From Protonemura montana (taxonomy: Eukaryota; Arthropoda; Insecta; Plecoptera; Nemouridae), in the NCBI GenBank assembly GCA_947568835.1, contig OX387608.1, positions 3,572,001 to 3,636,000 of the forward strand: DNA of 64,000 nucleotides. The letters run 5' to 3'. The translations under genes were made by a program, and so were the position numbers. The notes beneath the pieces are model-generated. The model searched no databases. It was not told where the DNA came from and saw only the letters and a list, made by a program, of their open reading frames with translations. Shown here piece after piece: positions 25,201-36,309 of the stretch (its first letter is position 1; the number at the start of each line of letters is the position of its first letter).

Positions 25201-26348
25201 TTACTGGCCACATTGATTTTCATATCTGACGCTATAAAATGAAGGCTTTGGCTCAGCTGACTCTTGTGTTTTCGGTAGAGAATTTTTGAGGTTATATGAA
25301 AGTATATACATGTTTACAGTAAGATTGCTACAAAATTCTATGTTTAATTTAACTCGTTGACTGATTCCATGAAGAAGGAGTAAGATAGCAATGGTTTTAG
25401 ACCATTTGTACGACGCCTATTAGCCTACCTCTTGATGCAGCCGCAATAGCGGTGTGCGCAGGGTCATTCGCTGGTGCGCGGAGTACGCCATTGCCTTGCC
25501 AGTGACTGTCATCATTTTGCCGGCCGCGCTGGGATCCCGTCGGCCAGCCTCCTTCAGGAACCGACCCAGTGCACCTTCTTCCGCGCAGAGCACTGTGCAG
25601 CAAAAAGGAACCACTTGCACTCGACGAACAATATCAGTTGAACACGACCATAGCACAGGAATCACAAGATGTTTATAATCCTATTTTAGGAATGCTAATA
25701 ACCGCTAAAAAATTGGTGAGCTTTGAAATCAGTCAACTAAATAAGAAATTAGAGCTGACTTAGCTAAGTCAGATAAGTTTCAGCTAAGAGTTTTTCAAGC
25801 CTAATAGTCGATGGTTGCTATCAATTTTATTGATTTTGTTATGCCTAGACTCCAGATTAAACAGCTGGCAGTAAGTAATTAATAACTGGCTGTGCTTTGG
25901 TCTCAAACTGAAAAGAGCAGAAGTTTGAATAAATTTCAGGGGCTTCAAGAGAAAAGGTCCAATACATTAGAACAGTAACAGAAAGTTTAAAGTACAGGAA
26001 GTAGAAGAATGCCTAGCACGACTTGGAAACCTTAAAAATGAAGTGTCTTGCTGATAATTTCTTTACCTAAAAGTTTTAAACGATAGATAAATGGGACTTA
26101 CGACACAGTCGCTCTTGATACTTGTCTATGATTCGTTGCAAGTCCTGGCAACTCTCTTGTATTGAACGGAAAAGTTCAAGTTTGGCGTCAAGCTCTGCAT
26201 CTGAAGCAACGATGCACTCATCTTCTTTTTTCCCAAGCTTGCGGAACACCGTCTGTTTTGTAACCCAAAATTGTTGCTGAAGTTTGGCCATCGGCGATTT
26301 GTCATTGGACTCGCTTGCCCGTTGCTCGACCCACCGGTCGTACTCCAT
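22209..26348 (-). CDS. ICA1: Islet cell autoantigen 1 homolog (ICA69), AH/BAR protein
   Basis: ICA1 proteins are cytosolic arfaptin-homology (BAR) proteins on Golgi and vesicle membranes. They partner PICK1 and act in dense-core and synaptic vesicle traffic. Coding exons on the minus strand: 26348-26102, 25592-25429, 25083-24925, 24297-24105, 23541-23418, 22896-22482 and 22325-22209, all in phase, giving 472 aa (vertebrate about 480). The AH domain runs from about residue 20 to 225: KKEDECIVASDAELDAKLEL, AGKMMTVTGKAMAYSAHQRM, LDKFRKVQAQVRSA, KTDLLTAARCNMFSHAL. The acidic middle has repeated LLELGDFEP-type segments. The ICA69 C-terminal box PWLDLFAELDPLSDPDAL is present. The ATG at 26348 follows an acceptor; the reading frame is open upstream, so an earlier start is possible. 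Exon 6 has a tandem acceptor (CAGCAG), predicting a one-codon variant. Confidence 0.93.
22965..23409. repeat. 48-49-bp minisatellite in an ICA1 intron
   Basis: About nine units carrying AAGCTTGCACAGATATTCCA and ATGAGGCAAAGACTACCACA, spaced 48-49 bp, fill the intron between exons 5 and 6. The array's right end is about 8 nt from the donor at 23417 (minus strand). Units degrade toward the donor, where AAGCAAACATAA replaces the AAGCTTGCACAG block. Confidence 0.93.
24308..24850 (+). mobile_element. 5S-derived SINE with three head units
   Basis: Three consecutive 5S-like segments (each with AAGCAACACTGCGCTGAGTC or its variant, then GGATGGGTGACC) precede one complete body and tail (CTCTCGACAGCATGGATTTG, AAGCCGGTGGTCCCC, CACTCATTCACTGATGC). 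It lies in the ICA1 intron between exons 3 and 4, opposite to the gene, within about 14 nt of exon 4. Confidence 0.85.
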
Positions 26349-26856
26349 ACCACTGTATCCACCGTTGGCCCTGCTGTAATAACAGACAAAAACAGGTTTA
26401 AATTGTTTATAAAACAGTTTATTAGGTAGGACAGCAGGTGGTAGATTAACGGTGTCTCTTGCAAAGGTCTCTTGTAAAATGCGAAAGAAGGATGGGCAGC
26501 TGTTGGGAAAAAGTGACAGGTGCAAAGGGGCACATTATTAATGACAATAACACTTACTATGCATGCATTGGTAGCTTCTATCAAAACAAATTATTTCCAG
26601 TGATTAAATGTGATTTCAACTGTCACTGACGACCGAGAAACCGTGATCTATCAGAGTTTTCCGATAAGCGAAACGAGAAGCCACCTCACGCTCGTAGCCA
26701 TTTTAGTTCTGTCATCTGTCATCCGTCGTATTGGTGAGATTTGAAACGAGAGCGCGTGCTCCAATATTTAACAAAAATCAGCCAAAATCAATTCCAAATT
26801 GATTTGAAATAGTCAGTTTACTTTTTAAGATTTCTATAACGGTGCCATGTGCTTAC

Positions 26857-26892
26857 CGGGCCCCTCGTTGAGCGGCGGCGGCGACTAGCCAT
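26857..26892 (-). other. Possible ICA1 5' exon
   Basis: On the minus strand an ATG at 26892 opens MASRRRRSTRGP and runs straight into a good gtaagc donor at 26856. Joining it to the next ICA1 exon breaks the frame (phase 0 against a needed phase 2). If used, it would be a 5'-UTR exon with a short upstream ORF rather than the protein start. Inference only. Confidence 0.35.
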
Positions 26893-27112
26893 TCTTTCTT
26901 GCCTAACGGCCTCTCACCTTGATACACCTCCGACGCAATGTTCGTGAGCGCCGTCGGCGACCTCCTTTCTTGCCGAGAGAGGCTGGGGACCTGCTCGAGC
27001 GCAACAGAGAGGAGGAAGAGATTTCACCTCGACGCTGACGGAGCTCGCCTCTGACGGGTTCATCCTCGGATCAGTGCCAAAGTGTCTTTACCACCCATTC
27101 TTTACGACCATA
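26893..27112. promoter_or_regulatory. GC-rich divergent interval ICA1 / membrane-protein gene
   Basis: GC-rich, CpG-containing sequence between the possible ICA1 first exon and the start of the plus-strand gene, in a window that is otherwise AT-rich. It is a candidate bidirectional promoter. No TATA box is obvious. Confidence 0.45.
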
Positions 27113-30100
27113 ATGGAGAACAAGAGATCCAGGTGAGCATCTATGTTATACTCACTTGTTTTCCTATTAAAGTCTTGCTGTTGAGTAACAGTTACCATTA
27201 AAAATGACATCCGAGTCTTGCTAGTACTCAACATTGCTGTGCTACGCCAAGGTACATTCGTTTACAATGAAAAGTGCACCTTCGAATAAGGTCGCCGTGC
27301 TAAAGTCATTGCGGATCCATTGGATTACGATAGAAAGTCCCTAAAAACAAACCCTAATCATGATGGATAAGAACTTGATATGCTAACTTAAGACTGGACT
27401 TCATATAGGTCTGCCGTCGAGCACTTTCGCTCGGCGTGCACTTATAAGGCGATGTCGAAGACACATGTGAGGAGCCCACGCACACCTTGCCGACACGCCC
27501 ATCTCACTCTTTACACAGTTACACCGACAGAATTACCATGGACACACACACGTAATGCCCATGTCAGTTTTAGAACTCTGAAGGACGATGGTCTGTGCAT
27601 GTTTTCGGTGATTGTGGACGGCGTTTAGCCTGCCAGTAAGTGGCACAAGGAGGATTGGGAAACTATTCCCTCGTCTCAGGTTCTGGAAGATGTTCTTTGG
27701 TACCGGTGCATTGAGGTGGTGCGGTTCTTCTTTGCAGGTTGGCTGGCCGACTGGGCCCTGTGCTTGCAGTATGAGGTCATACTGACGACATCGACGGCAA
27801 AGGTAGGTGAGATATAGTGCATGCAAATGTGTTCATTAGTAACCATTGTCTAGCAGCCGTCAAGTATAGGAACTAGCTCAGCATCGAGACGACTCATATT
27901 GCTTCAGTCTTGGATCTTGGCTTAAAATGGGTATTTAAAGAGAATTTTTAAATTTTGTAAATTTGTAAATTTTGCAGACACAGTGAGTGTGCGTTATTGC
28001 GTTTTTTATTCTAAAAATTTGTCTGTGCTCGATTTTTAATCGGTAAAAAAAAAAACGATATATTTTTGAAAAATAACTTGGACATTTGGGGACCTAGAAT
28101 ACGCGGCATTTTCTATAAAAAAAACGCTTTACAAACCTGAGCACTGTCCCCGCGGTCGTCAAGTGGGGCGACTTCAGCAATGCCTACCCTACCATTCTGT
28201 CTAAACCACTAATCTCAAATAACCTGGACAGAGCATAGAATCCAGTTAGCTGATTTCAAATAACCTGGATAGAGCATAGGATCCAACCAGCTAATCTCAA
28301 ATAACCTGGATAGAGCATAGGATCCAGCCAGCTGATCTCTAATAACCTGGATAGAGCATAGGATTCAGTCAGCTGCTCTCAAATAACCTGGATAGAGCAT
28401 GGGATCCAGCCAGCTGATCTCAAAAAACCTGGATAGAGCATAGGATTCAGTCAGCTGCTCTCAAGTAACCTGGATAGAGCATAGGATCCAGCCTGCTGAT
28501 CTCAAATAACCTGGAAAGAGCATAGGATTCAGCTTGCTGATCTCAAATAACCTGGAAAGAGCATAGGATCCAGTCAGCTGATCTCAAATAACCTGGATAG
28601 AGCATAGGATCCAGCCAGCTGATCTCAAATAACCTGGATAGAGCATAGGATCCAGCCAGCTGATTTCAAATAGCCTGGATAGAGCATAGGATCCAGTCAG
28701 CTGATCTCAAATAACCTGGATAGAGCATAGGATCCAGCCAGTTGATCACAAATAACCTGGATAGAGCATAGCACCAAAACAGCTGTTCAAAACTTAAGCC
28801 AAGCAATCTATTGTTGGAGTCTCTAAATTGGTTGGTGTCCATATGATTTCAATGTTAATTTTAGAGTTTCTAAAAACGGTTTTCAACCAATTTTAACCCT
28901 TTAGGTGGTGAAAACTACGAAAAATTTGGAAAATGTTGATAAAAACACTTAACATAGAACGGGCTCTTTGAGAGAACTCAAAATTTAGGGACTCTCAAGA
29001 TGGCGGCTTTGGCTTCTAAGTCTTTCCATGGCAACCGCTGTCCAGGTTATTTGAGATCAGTGTTCCAAACCAAATCTGCTTTATGATAACTTTGTTTTCA
29101 CCCTGACTCCTTCAAGACTATCGGGGACAAACTCAGAAGTCGCACTGAAGAAACCTGCAACCCAGTGACGCCTCAGTACCGAATACCGCCACGAGATGGC
29201 GCGCAAAGTGAACAAGCACCACTACCTGGCGTCGCCACCAAGGAACCGCGACCTTGAACCCGTACACGTGGGGTACTCGACTGACGGCGAGGAAAGTCAG
29301 TACGCGGCGTCGGCGTCGGCGTCGGCTCGACAGCAATACCAACGTCAGGCGTCGCCAGCGTCGTCCAGGCAACACTATCAGCGACAGGTGAGCACAGCCA
29401 TGTTGTGGTTCATACCCCACGACCTCCGGGCAAGGCTGGGACACGAGACATGGGACATGGGGGTAGGGTCCACGTTAGGCAGGGCGCGATGGGACAGGGT
29501 GGGTTCTTGGCACGCTGCAAGCACAGCCATGGTGTGGTTCACACCCCACGACCTCCAGGCAAGGCTGGGACACGAGACATGGGACATGGGGGCAGGGTCC
29601 ACGTTAGGCAAGGCGCGATGGAAGAGGGTGGGTTATTGGCACGCTGCAAGCACAGCCATGGTGTGGTTCATACCCCACGAGCTCCAGGCAAGGCTAGGAC
29701 ACGAGACATGGGACATGGGGGTAAGTCCAGTTTAGGCAGGGCACAATAGGACAGGGTGGGTTCTTGGCACACTACAAGCACAACTATTTGTAGTTTATAC
29801 CCTAATAAAAATGCCGACACCTGATGACAGGCGTCGCCGGCGTCGTCGAGGCAGCAGTATGCACCGCAAGGACAGCGCCTGCGCAGGGACGACGACGGGT
29901 CGGACATCTACGTCACCAGCGCTGCCTATCGGGCACCGTCGGAACTCAGGTATGTCACGCCTCTTTGATCTCTGTATTTTGATAACTGGCCGTGTGGCAC
30001 TGGTCTCATGGCGGCGGTGAATCAGTGGATGATGATGACGATGAACATTGAACACTGCTGGACCAGCTTTTGTCAGATCTTATAATGTCACTACTCGGCG

Positions 30101-31779
30101 CCATCCACTAGCGTCCATCGGGGAGAGAAAGCATACTTTGACCTCACTTACCAATGACAAGCGCTGTTGACGCCATCTTCTGTACCTACCAGCCGCTACT
30201 CAGACGTGTCCGTCAAGTCTAAGAAGTCTCGCAAGGGCGCGCTGACCGTCGAGACAATGTCTGCACCCAACCCGTTCTGTCCGAACACGAGGGGCATCTG
30301 CTGTCTCATGCTGCTGCTCAACCTCGGCATCATTCTTGTCACGCTTGGCTTCATTATCGTCATCCAGTTTCACCAGCCCATCTTCGTCTGGTAAGTCCAT
30401 CACACTGATCTTAAATAACCTGGATAGCGGTTGCCATGGAGAGACTTGGAAGCCAAGTTCACCATCTTGAGAGTCCCTGATTTTCAGTTCTTTCAAAGAG
30501 ACCGTGCTATTCGTTGAGGTTCAATCGTTACGATATAGCATTATTAAGTATAATTGAGCGTAAACCAGTCTCAAATGCGAGGAATCTGCGAGGAATAACG
30601 AAATAACAATTCTTAACACTCGAAACGACGGTGACTCCACCTGGTAGCATCCTCCAAGTGGTGGATTTATCACGAAAACAATGTTACATTAGCGCTAGTC
30701 CTCTGACTTTATCAATAAACTCAATGTTTCCACGTCCACTGGCCCATATCAGCCCCATTAACGTGTCTGCATCTCTTCCCACGCCGTCGCAGGATCCTGG
30801 GCGTGGTGTTCCTGGTGTTCGGGTTCTTGACCCTGATCGGCAGTTTGCTTTACTGCGTGCATGTGTGTCGGGACGCGCGGTCCCCCTCCCAGCTGCGACC
30901 AGAGGATCTGTACTGGACACGGCACTGGCAGAAGACCATCGGCCCTCCTGAGATTCACTACCAGCCACAAGAGCGCGCTGCCGACAGGTGAGTTACACTG
31001 CGGTCCAGACGAACGAACTGTTTGGCGTTTTATTCTTCTTCTTATTATTATTGTTTATTTATCGACAAAGGAGGCAAGTCCACAAGTGTGATATAATAGA
31101 AACAGGGTATATATAAAAACATGAACATTTAAAAACATTATTACAAAATAAAGCTTAAATTCAGAGGTAACACAAGATAGTGCAGTTGGTAATTGATACA
31201 TTTACAAATTTTCACGGGCAGCTGTTTGATCGCGGTGTTTTAGTTGGGTTATATAAGTCATGAAGGAGTCTGAGAGGATGTCGATGTCAGGGCAGGTTTT
31301 TGTTATTCTATTGTAGGCAGTCATTAGTCTTTTGATGCACCCGTGCTTGTAATATCAATCCTACTCTTTGGCGGTCTGAAAGGATGGTTATTACTAGTTT
31401 GCCTGGAACACCGGTACTCGTGAGATCACCGTAGTTAAGCAACACTGCGCTGGGTCAGGTATTGGATGGGTGACCACCGAACGGTTTGGCGTGATGGAAA
31501 CACCGGTCCTCGTCATATCACCTAAGTTAAGCAACTGTGCGCTGGGTCAGGTATTGGATGGGTGACCACCGAACGGTTTGGCGTGTTGGAAACACCGGTC
31601 CTCGTGAGATCACTGAAGTTTAGCAACGGTGACTCCACCTATTGGCGACCACCATGTTTATGGGTCGGTATTTGCCTCTGACCAGACCTTACCAGGTCAC
31701 GACTCTAACTTACCTGGTTCATGTCCGTTTTCATTGCAGATTTGAAACGCAGTCGCATCGCAGTAATGGCAGGTACTGA
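27113..31779 (+). CDS. Two-pass membrane protein, family not recognised
   Basis: Six exons in consistent phase: 27113-27132, 29177-29387, 29831-29949, 30193-30390, 30793-30987 and 31740-31779, giving 260 aa. The cytosolic-type N-terminal half is polar and basic, with Tyr and Ser (MARKVNKHHYLASPPRNRD) and a short repeat (QASPASSRQ-Y) on both sides of the exon 2/3 junction. A conserved-looking block, SAPNPFCPNTRGICC, leads into two hydrophobic helices at about 152-176 and 183-208, joined by a QFHQPIFVW hairpin. A charged tail of about 50 residues follows (EDLYWTRHWQKTIGPPEIHY). There is no signal peptide. The last exon gives FETQSHRSNGRY and a stop. The 20-nt first exon is inferred from phase alone; the ATG at 29196 is an alternative start. 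AATAAA is at 32239. Exons 2 to 6 are convincing; function is unknown. Confidence 0.75.
27840..28200. other. Intron 1 sequence without features
   Basis: Part of the long first intron of the membrane-protein gene. AT-rich, with no ORF or repeat I recognise. The 27140-27830 part likewise holds only short frames. Confidence 0.5.
28207..29062. mobile_element. Modular element: 41-bp array plus unique body
   Basis: About 13 units of the 41-bp satellite (28207-28772) are followed by a non-repeated body of about 290 bp. The body contains GGGACTCTCAAGATGGCGGC and CCATGGCAACCGCTGTCCAG and ends GGTTATTTGAGATCAG. That end is the inverse of the CTGATCTCAAATAACC in each unit, so the whole element has terminal inverted repeats. 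Other copies are at 34818-35645, 45930-46766 and 59570-60490. Confidence 0.85.
29391..29790. repeat. 129-bp minisatellite, about 3 copies
   Basis: Units start AGCACAGCCATG at 29391, 29520 and 29649 (exactly 129 bp apart), with a decayed fourth. They occupy nearly all of intron 2 of the membrane-protein gene, and the first unit begins 3 nt after its donor. The period is divisible by three, so frames stay open on both strands. Confidence 0.93.
30403..30665. mobile_element. Truncated modular element and fold-back arm
   Basis: 30403-30515 is the terminus and body of the 41-bp element without an array (CTGATCTTAAATAACCTGGA, GGTTGCCATGGAGAGACTTG, CATCTTGAGAGTCCCTGA). 30540-30665 is one arm of the fold-back family (GAGCGTAAACCAGTCTCAAA, CGACGGTGACTCCACCTGG). 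Both are in intron 4 of the membrane-protein gene, starting 12 nt after its donor. Confidence 0.75.
31395..31630 (+). repeat. 5S-rRNA-derived repeat, about three head units
   Basis: Repeated GAGATCACCGTAGTTAAGCA, CAGGTATTGGATGGGTGACC and GAACGGTTTGGCGTG blocks, the clearest 5S-like reading in the window (A-box-like, then C-box-like). No SINE tail is attached. It is within intron 5 of the membrane-protein gene. Confidence 0.85.
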
Positions 31780-34700
31780 GGTCATCCCGAGATCACTTCC
31801 TGGGCCACGCGAAGACCTCTTGAAGATCACAGAAGTTTGCCATGGACTCATCTTGTCTTGTCTTGAGACCACTCTAGAATCAGTGGCTAGCCAGTTCAAG
31901 CTTCTGGAAGGAAAGTGAATTCAGAAGGAATTCAGTGAAGAAGGAAATTACAACAAACATTTGCTATTTTCTTGCGTGTCCGGCGATCTGCAAGGTGTAA
32001 AGTTGGTGCTTTGAGTTGATCGTTAGCTCCCTCCATAAGTAGGGGAAGTGTTGACAGGAAACTGTTCCAGATGTTGAGTTTTGAAATGAGTCTCTCTGGA
32101 TTTGTAAGTAGAATTGTTGATAGCGAGGATAATGAGTTTAATTTAATGAATATATTTAATAAGCAGCCCGCATTACTAATCAATACAAATTAACGGCCCA
32201 GTAATTGGGGCAAGTGCGTTGTAATACAGGCTTAGCATAATAAAATTCAGTTATTACTATTTCTTGAAAGTTACGGTGTTTATGATTTAAGTGCAAGTTT
32301 ATTTTCCTGGTATTTTGTGTTTAGCTGGAGTTCACTGTCGGCTTCAAAGCTTTGTACGCATCCCTTATCCCACCCTGTGAATCTGTTAGCCCAGATAGCT
32401 CAGTTATTAGAGCACCTGACCGGTGATTCGGAGGTCCCGTGCTCGTGACCCGATTCGGTCACACATAGAGAATTTTATTACACATTCTGATCCCACGTGG
32501 GGTCGAAGGAAAGACTTTTACAATGAGTATGTAAGGAATGTAAGATGGGAGAGGGCATTGTTTTGAATTATATTAGAATTGCGTCCTCCTGTGTTTCTGC
32601 ATTGAAATGTGGTGTTTATTTTAACCATACATACAAAGTGTTTTGTTTTCGGGCAACAATTTTATACTTTTACAAATAATTTAACATCACTGGCATCCAT
32701 AACAGAGTAGTTTCAAGGGTAGGTATATGGGGATAGAATAGCAAGCCTCAAAATATGACACCGTTCAGCCGAATTCACCAACGCAGCAACTTTACATATT
32801 GTCTGAGGGAAAGAATCCCCCAGCGATTTCAGACAACTTTTAAACTCATTTCTGGCTAGAAAAAAACTTGACATTGAGTATATGAGTGAAAAAGGATTAA
32901 ATTTTTATCAAACAAAGAATTTTTTTCGATTTTAAGATCCTTTTACCAGAACTAACTACCAAAAATTCAATTATTTCATGACAAGTTCAGGACGACGCAC
33001 GAAATAAACTTAATATATTTTTGAAAACAAATCTTGCTTGGGCAAAGTTTAATTCTTTGTTTGCAACATACTTAATTTTGAGCTACACCGGTACCGCCAG
33101 TCTTTGTCTGAAAACAAATTTGGTCTATTTCTGAATTTTCCTGGAAAAGTTTTAAAAGTTTAGCTGACGTTTCAAAATATTTGAAAGAAGTTGGAAGAGG
33201 TTGAGGGGGGACTTCGGTGTTGAGTTCCCTTATTCTTCTCTGAACAAACCGTCGCTTAATATTTGAAAACGCGTGAGGATTTAGGTTTTAACTTTTGAAT
33301 TATGATCTTGAAGTCAAAGTAAGAAGTCCCTCAAACTTCGTGTGATCCCGTCATTTCATCGCCTCCTAGATGAAGTTTCAGTTAAAACTGTTGCCATGAC
33401 GACTTACAATCACATGCAGTGAAATGCAGATGTTTCTGTGAGCTAGAGATCCAACTTATGGTTCAACATTTTTTTGAAACTGTTGCCATGACGACTTCCA
33501 ATCACATGCAGTGAAATTCAGATGTTTCTGTGAGTTAGAGATCCAACTTATAGTTAAACATTTTGGTAAAACTCGAGCTAAGCTCAGGTTGTCTTCCAAA
33601 TTACTGCGCCGGTCACAATCGCAAAGTTTTCGTGAAGTTCACTTCACTAAAAATCTCCATGAAGTTCGTTGGTGAAGTAGGCCTTGAAGGTGGGTTGAAT
33701 GTTGACATTGTTAGGTCGTATTTTAATTAAAACATTGGGTTTACAGACTTAGCCAGAGTCCCAGCGCTAATGTTAAACTGTCTTTGCGGACAATAATGAC
33801 AGATGACCCCCAAATGACTGCTTTACACTAGGATTAATTTGAGTTTGCCACTTTCTGGGGTGCTTGTACCAACCTAGAAAACATGACACCATGATGCTAC
33901 TGTTAACTATCCGATTTAAAAGCAACAAAATAATGTTTTTCTTTGGTTGAAACATTTAATAATTTTAGGAAAACAAAATATTTAATGAAAAACAATAGAT
34001 GTTTATCAACCAAAGTTAAAATTAATATATTTTGGATTACTTTTAACTTTTATCAGGTTTTGGCAGGAAACCAAGCTCGCAAACTGCTTTTTGGCAGCCA
34101 TTGCTAGAATCCGCTAGTGTACGGTAGGTATTTAGCAGAAGTCATTAGGACTTTTAGTTTTGCATTTAAGTTCTTATTTTTCAATAGAATTAATTTCACG
34201 TAAATAAACTGATGAATCCACAAAGAATTTAAGTGCATGATGCATTGTTTGGTCATAATTTTCTGGTTAATTTCAAACTCCCCGGTGAAGACTGGCTTTA
34301 TTTTGTATTCTAAAGTTGGCAATGTGTAATCAGAGTCCACCAGCTTTTGGCAAGGTAAGGCTAACACAACTGTACTACGACAAAGTTGTAGGATGCCGCC
34401 AGGTGGAGTCACCGTCGTTTCGAGTGTTCAGAAATTTCATTTCGTTATTTCTTGCAGATCACTCGCATTTGAGTCTGGTTTCACACTCAATTAATCTGTA
34501 TTAATGCTAACCTCAACGATTGATAAACATGTATCGCGATATTTTGCCAAACATAATCGCCATCGGGTGGCACATACCATTACCATTTGTTGCCGGCTCG
34601 TTTGCTCAGTAGAAAGATTAAAATTAGCTCTGAGACTCTGACTGTACCAAAACACTTGTAGGCCCAAAGATTTCACATCAATAGAATCTTAAGAAATCAA

Positions 34701-34817
34701 TTTTAAAACCGAACGCCATCTCTTCTAAATTGTAACTGAGCTTTCAACAGGTTTTACAAAGTTTTTTGTAACATAACCTACGACATTGCTCAGTAAGTTT
34801 TACCACTGATGAAAAAT
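31780..34817. other. Convergent spacer, 3' side of membrane-protein gene
   Basis: No gene recognised. 32391-32455 is tRNA-like on the plus strand (GATAGCTCAGTTATTAGAGC, then a decayed B box), probably a SINE head. 33386-33565 is a 92-bp direct duplication (AACTGTTGCCATGACGACTT at about 33386 and 33478). 34385-34640 is one arm of the fold-back element, including CCTCAACGATTGATAAACAT. Confidence 0.6.
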
Positions 34818-35645
34818 AACTTGGGTAGAGGATCCAGCCAGCTGATCTCAAATAACCTGGAAAGAGCATGGGATCCAGCCAGCTGATCTTAAATAACCTG
34901 AATAGACCATAGGATCCAGCCAGCTGATCTCAAATAACCTGGATAGAGCATAGGATCCAGTCAGCTGATCTCAAATAACATGGATAGAGCATGGGATCCA
35001 CCCAGCTGATCTCAAATAACCTGGATAGAGTATAGGATCCAGCCAGCTGATCTCAAATAACCTGGATAGAGTATAGGATCCAGCCAGCTGATCTCAAATA
35101 ACCTGGATAGAGCATAGGATCCAGCCAGCTGATCTCAAATAACCTGGATAGAGTATAGGATCCAGCCAGCTGATCTCAAATAATCTGGTTAGAGCATAGG
35201 ATCCAGCCAGCTGATCTCGATTAACCTGGATAGAGCATAGGATCCAGCCAGCTGATCTCAAATAACCTGGATAGAGCATAGGATCCAGCCAGCTGATCTC
35301 AAATAACCTAGATAGAGCGTAGGATCCAGCCAGCGATCTCAAATAACCTGGATAGAGCATAGGATCCAGCCAGCTGATCAAAACTGAAGTCCATTGCTGG
35401 CAACAGGTTAGAGTCCCTAAATCCGAGGTGTCCCTATGATTTCAATGCTTATTTTAGAGTTTTTGAAACGTCTTTCCAACCAGTTTTTATCAGTAAAGTA
35501 GTGAAAACTACGAAAACAACTAATCAATACATTAAAATTAACTCGGGCTCTTTGAGAGAACTGAAAATCAGGGACTCTCAAGATGGCGGCTATGGCTTCA
35601 AAGTGTCACCATGGCAACCGCTATCCAGGTTTTTTGAGATCAGTA
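34818..35645. mobile_element. Modular 41-bp element, second full copy
   Basis: The array at 34818-35380 holds about 13-14 units with point variants and one shortened unit. The body at 35381-35645 carries GGGACTCTCAAGATGGCGGC and CCATGGCAACCGCTATCCAG and ends GAGATCAG. Same order and orientation as the copy at 28.2 kb. Confidence 0.87.
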
Positions 35646-36309
35646 ATTCGCTTCTTGTGTACGACACTGGTTTGCTTGCAATCCATGCTTTTAAACTTTT
35701 GATATAAAAACGACGATGTGTTTTTGTCTTTAGACGTGCATACATTTACTTGTAGAGATTATCTGACTTAACATTGTGTTCTATTGTTTTTCAATGTTTG
35801 CTTCATTCGAGCCACACGATGCCAGACTCAAGGAGGCCGGGTCTGCCATTTTCAATCACTTTGTTTGTTTGAGACGTTATCATGTGGAAACTTTCGATGC
35901 AACTGACAGAAGAAATCGACTGGCACGGCGAAAAGCTATTGTGATTTGTGAAATTGTGAAAATCTACATCAGAAAATAATTATGTCTCAGCGACCGAACC
36001 AACAGACAGCACTTACAGGTCACTCCAAGGTCAAACGTGTCAAAATGGCGTCGTGTTCATCTGTCAAACTTGTCACTTCTTGACGAGACCAGCTGAGCTC
36101 ACAAAACAGTGACGCAATCTGCTACTTTGTGCCGAAGAGTAGATAGAGCTAGCCAATCAACATGGTAGTCTCAGACCGTCACACTTCGCGCAGTCGCACT
36201 GGCAAAGTTTAATCAAAGAACCACTGCACAAGTCGGCGACTTTTAAAGATACGCGCTCGTCATTAAGTTAAAAACCAACGACGTATCCGACACCGGGTTT
36301 GTACCAGCT
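35646..36309. other. Spacer without recognised gene
   Basis: Short open frames only. The last 200 bp (GACACCGGGTTTGTACCAGC onward) lead into the 43-bp array. I see no further structure. Confidence 0.5.

Noticed and set aside
26857-26892. MASRRRRSTRGP as the ICA1 N-terminus
   Set aside because: The splice phase does not fit the next coding exon; kept only as a possible 5'-UTR exon.
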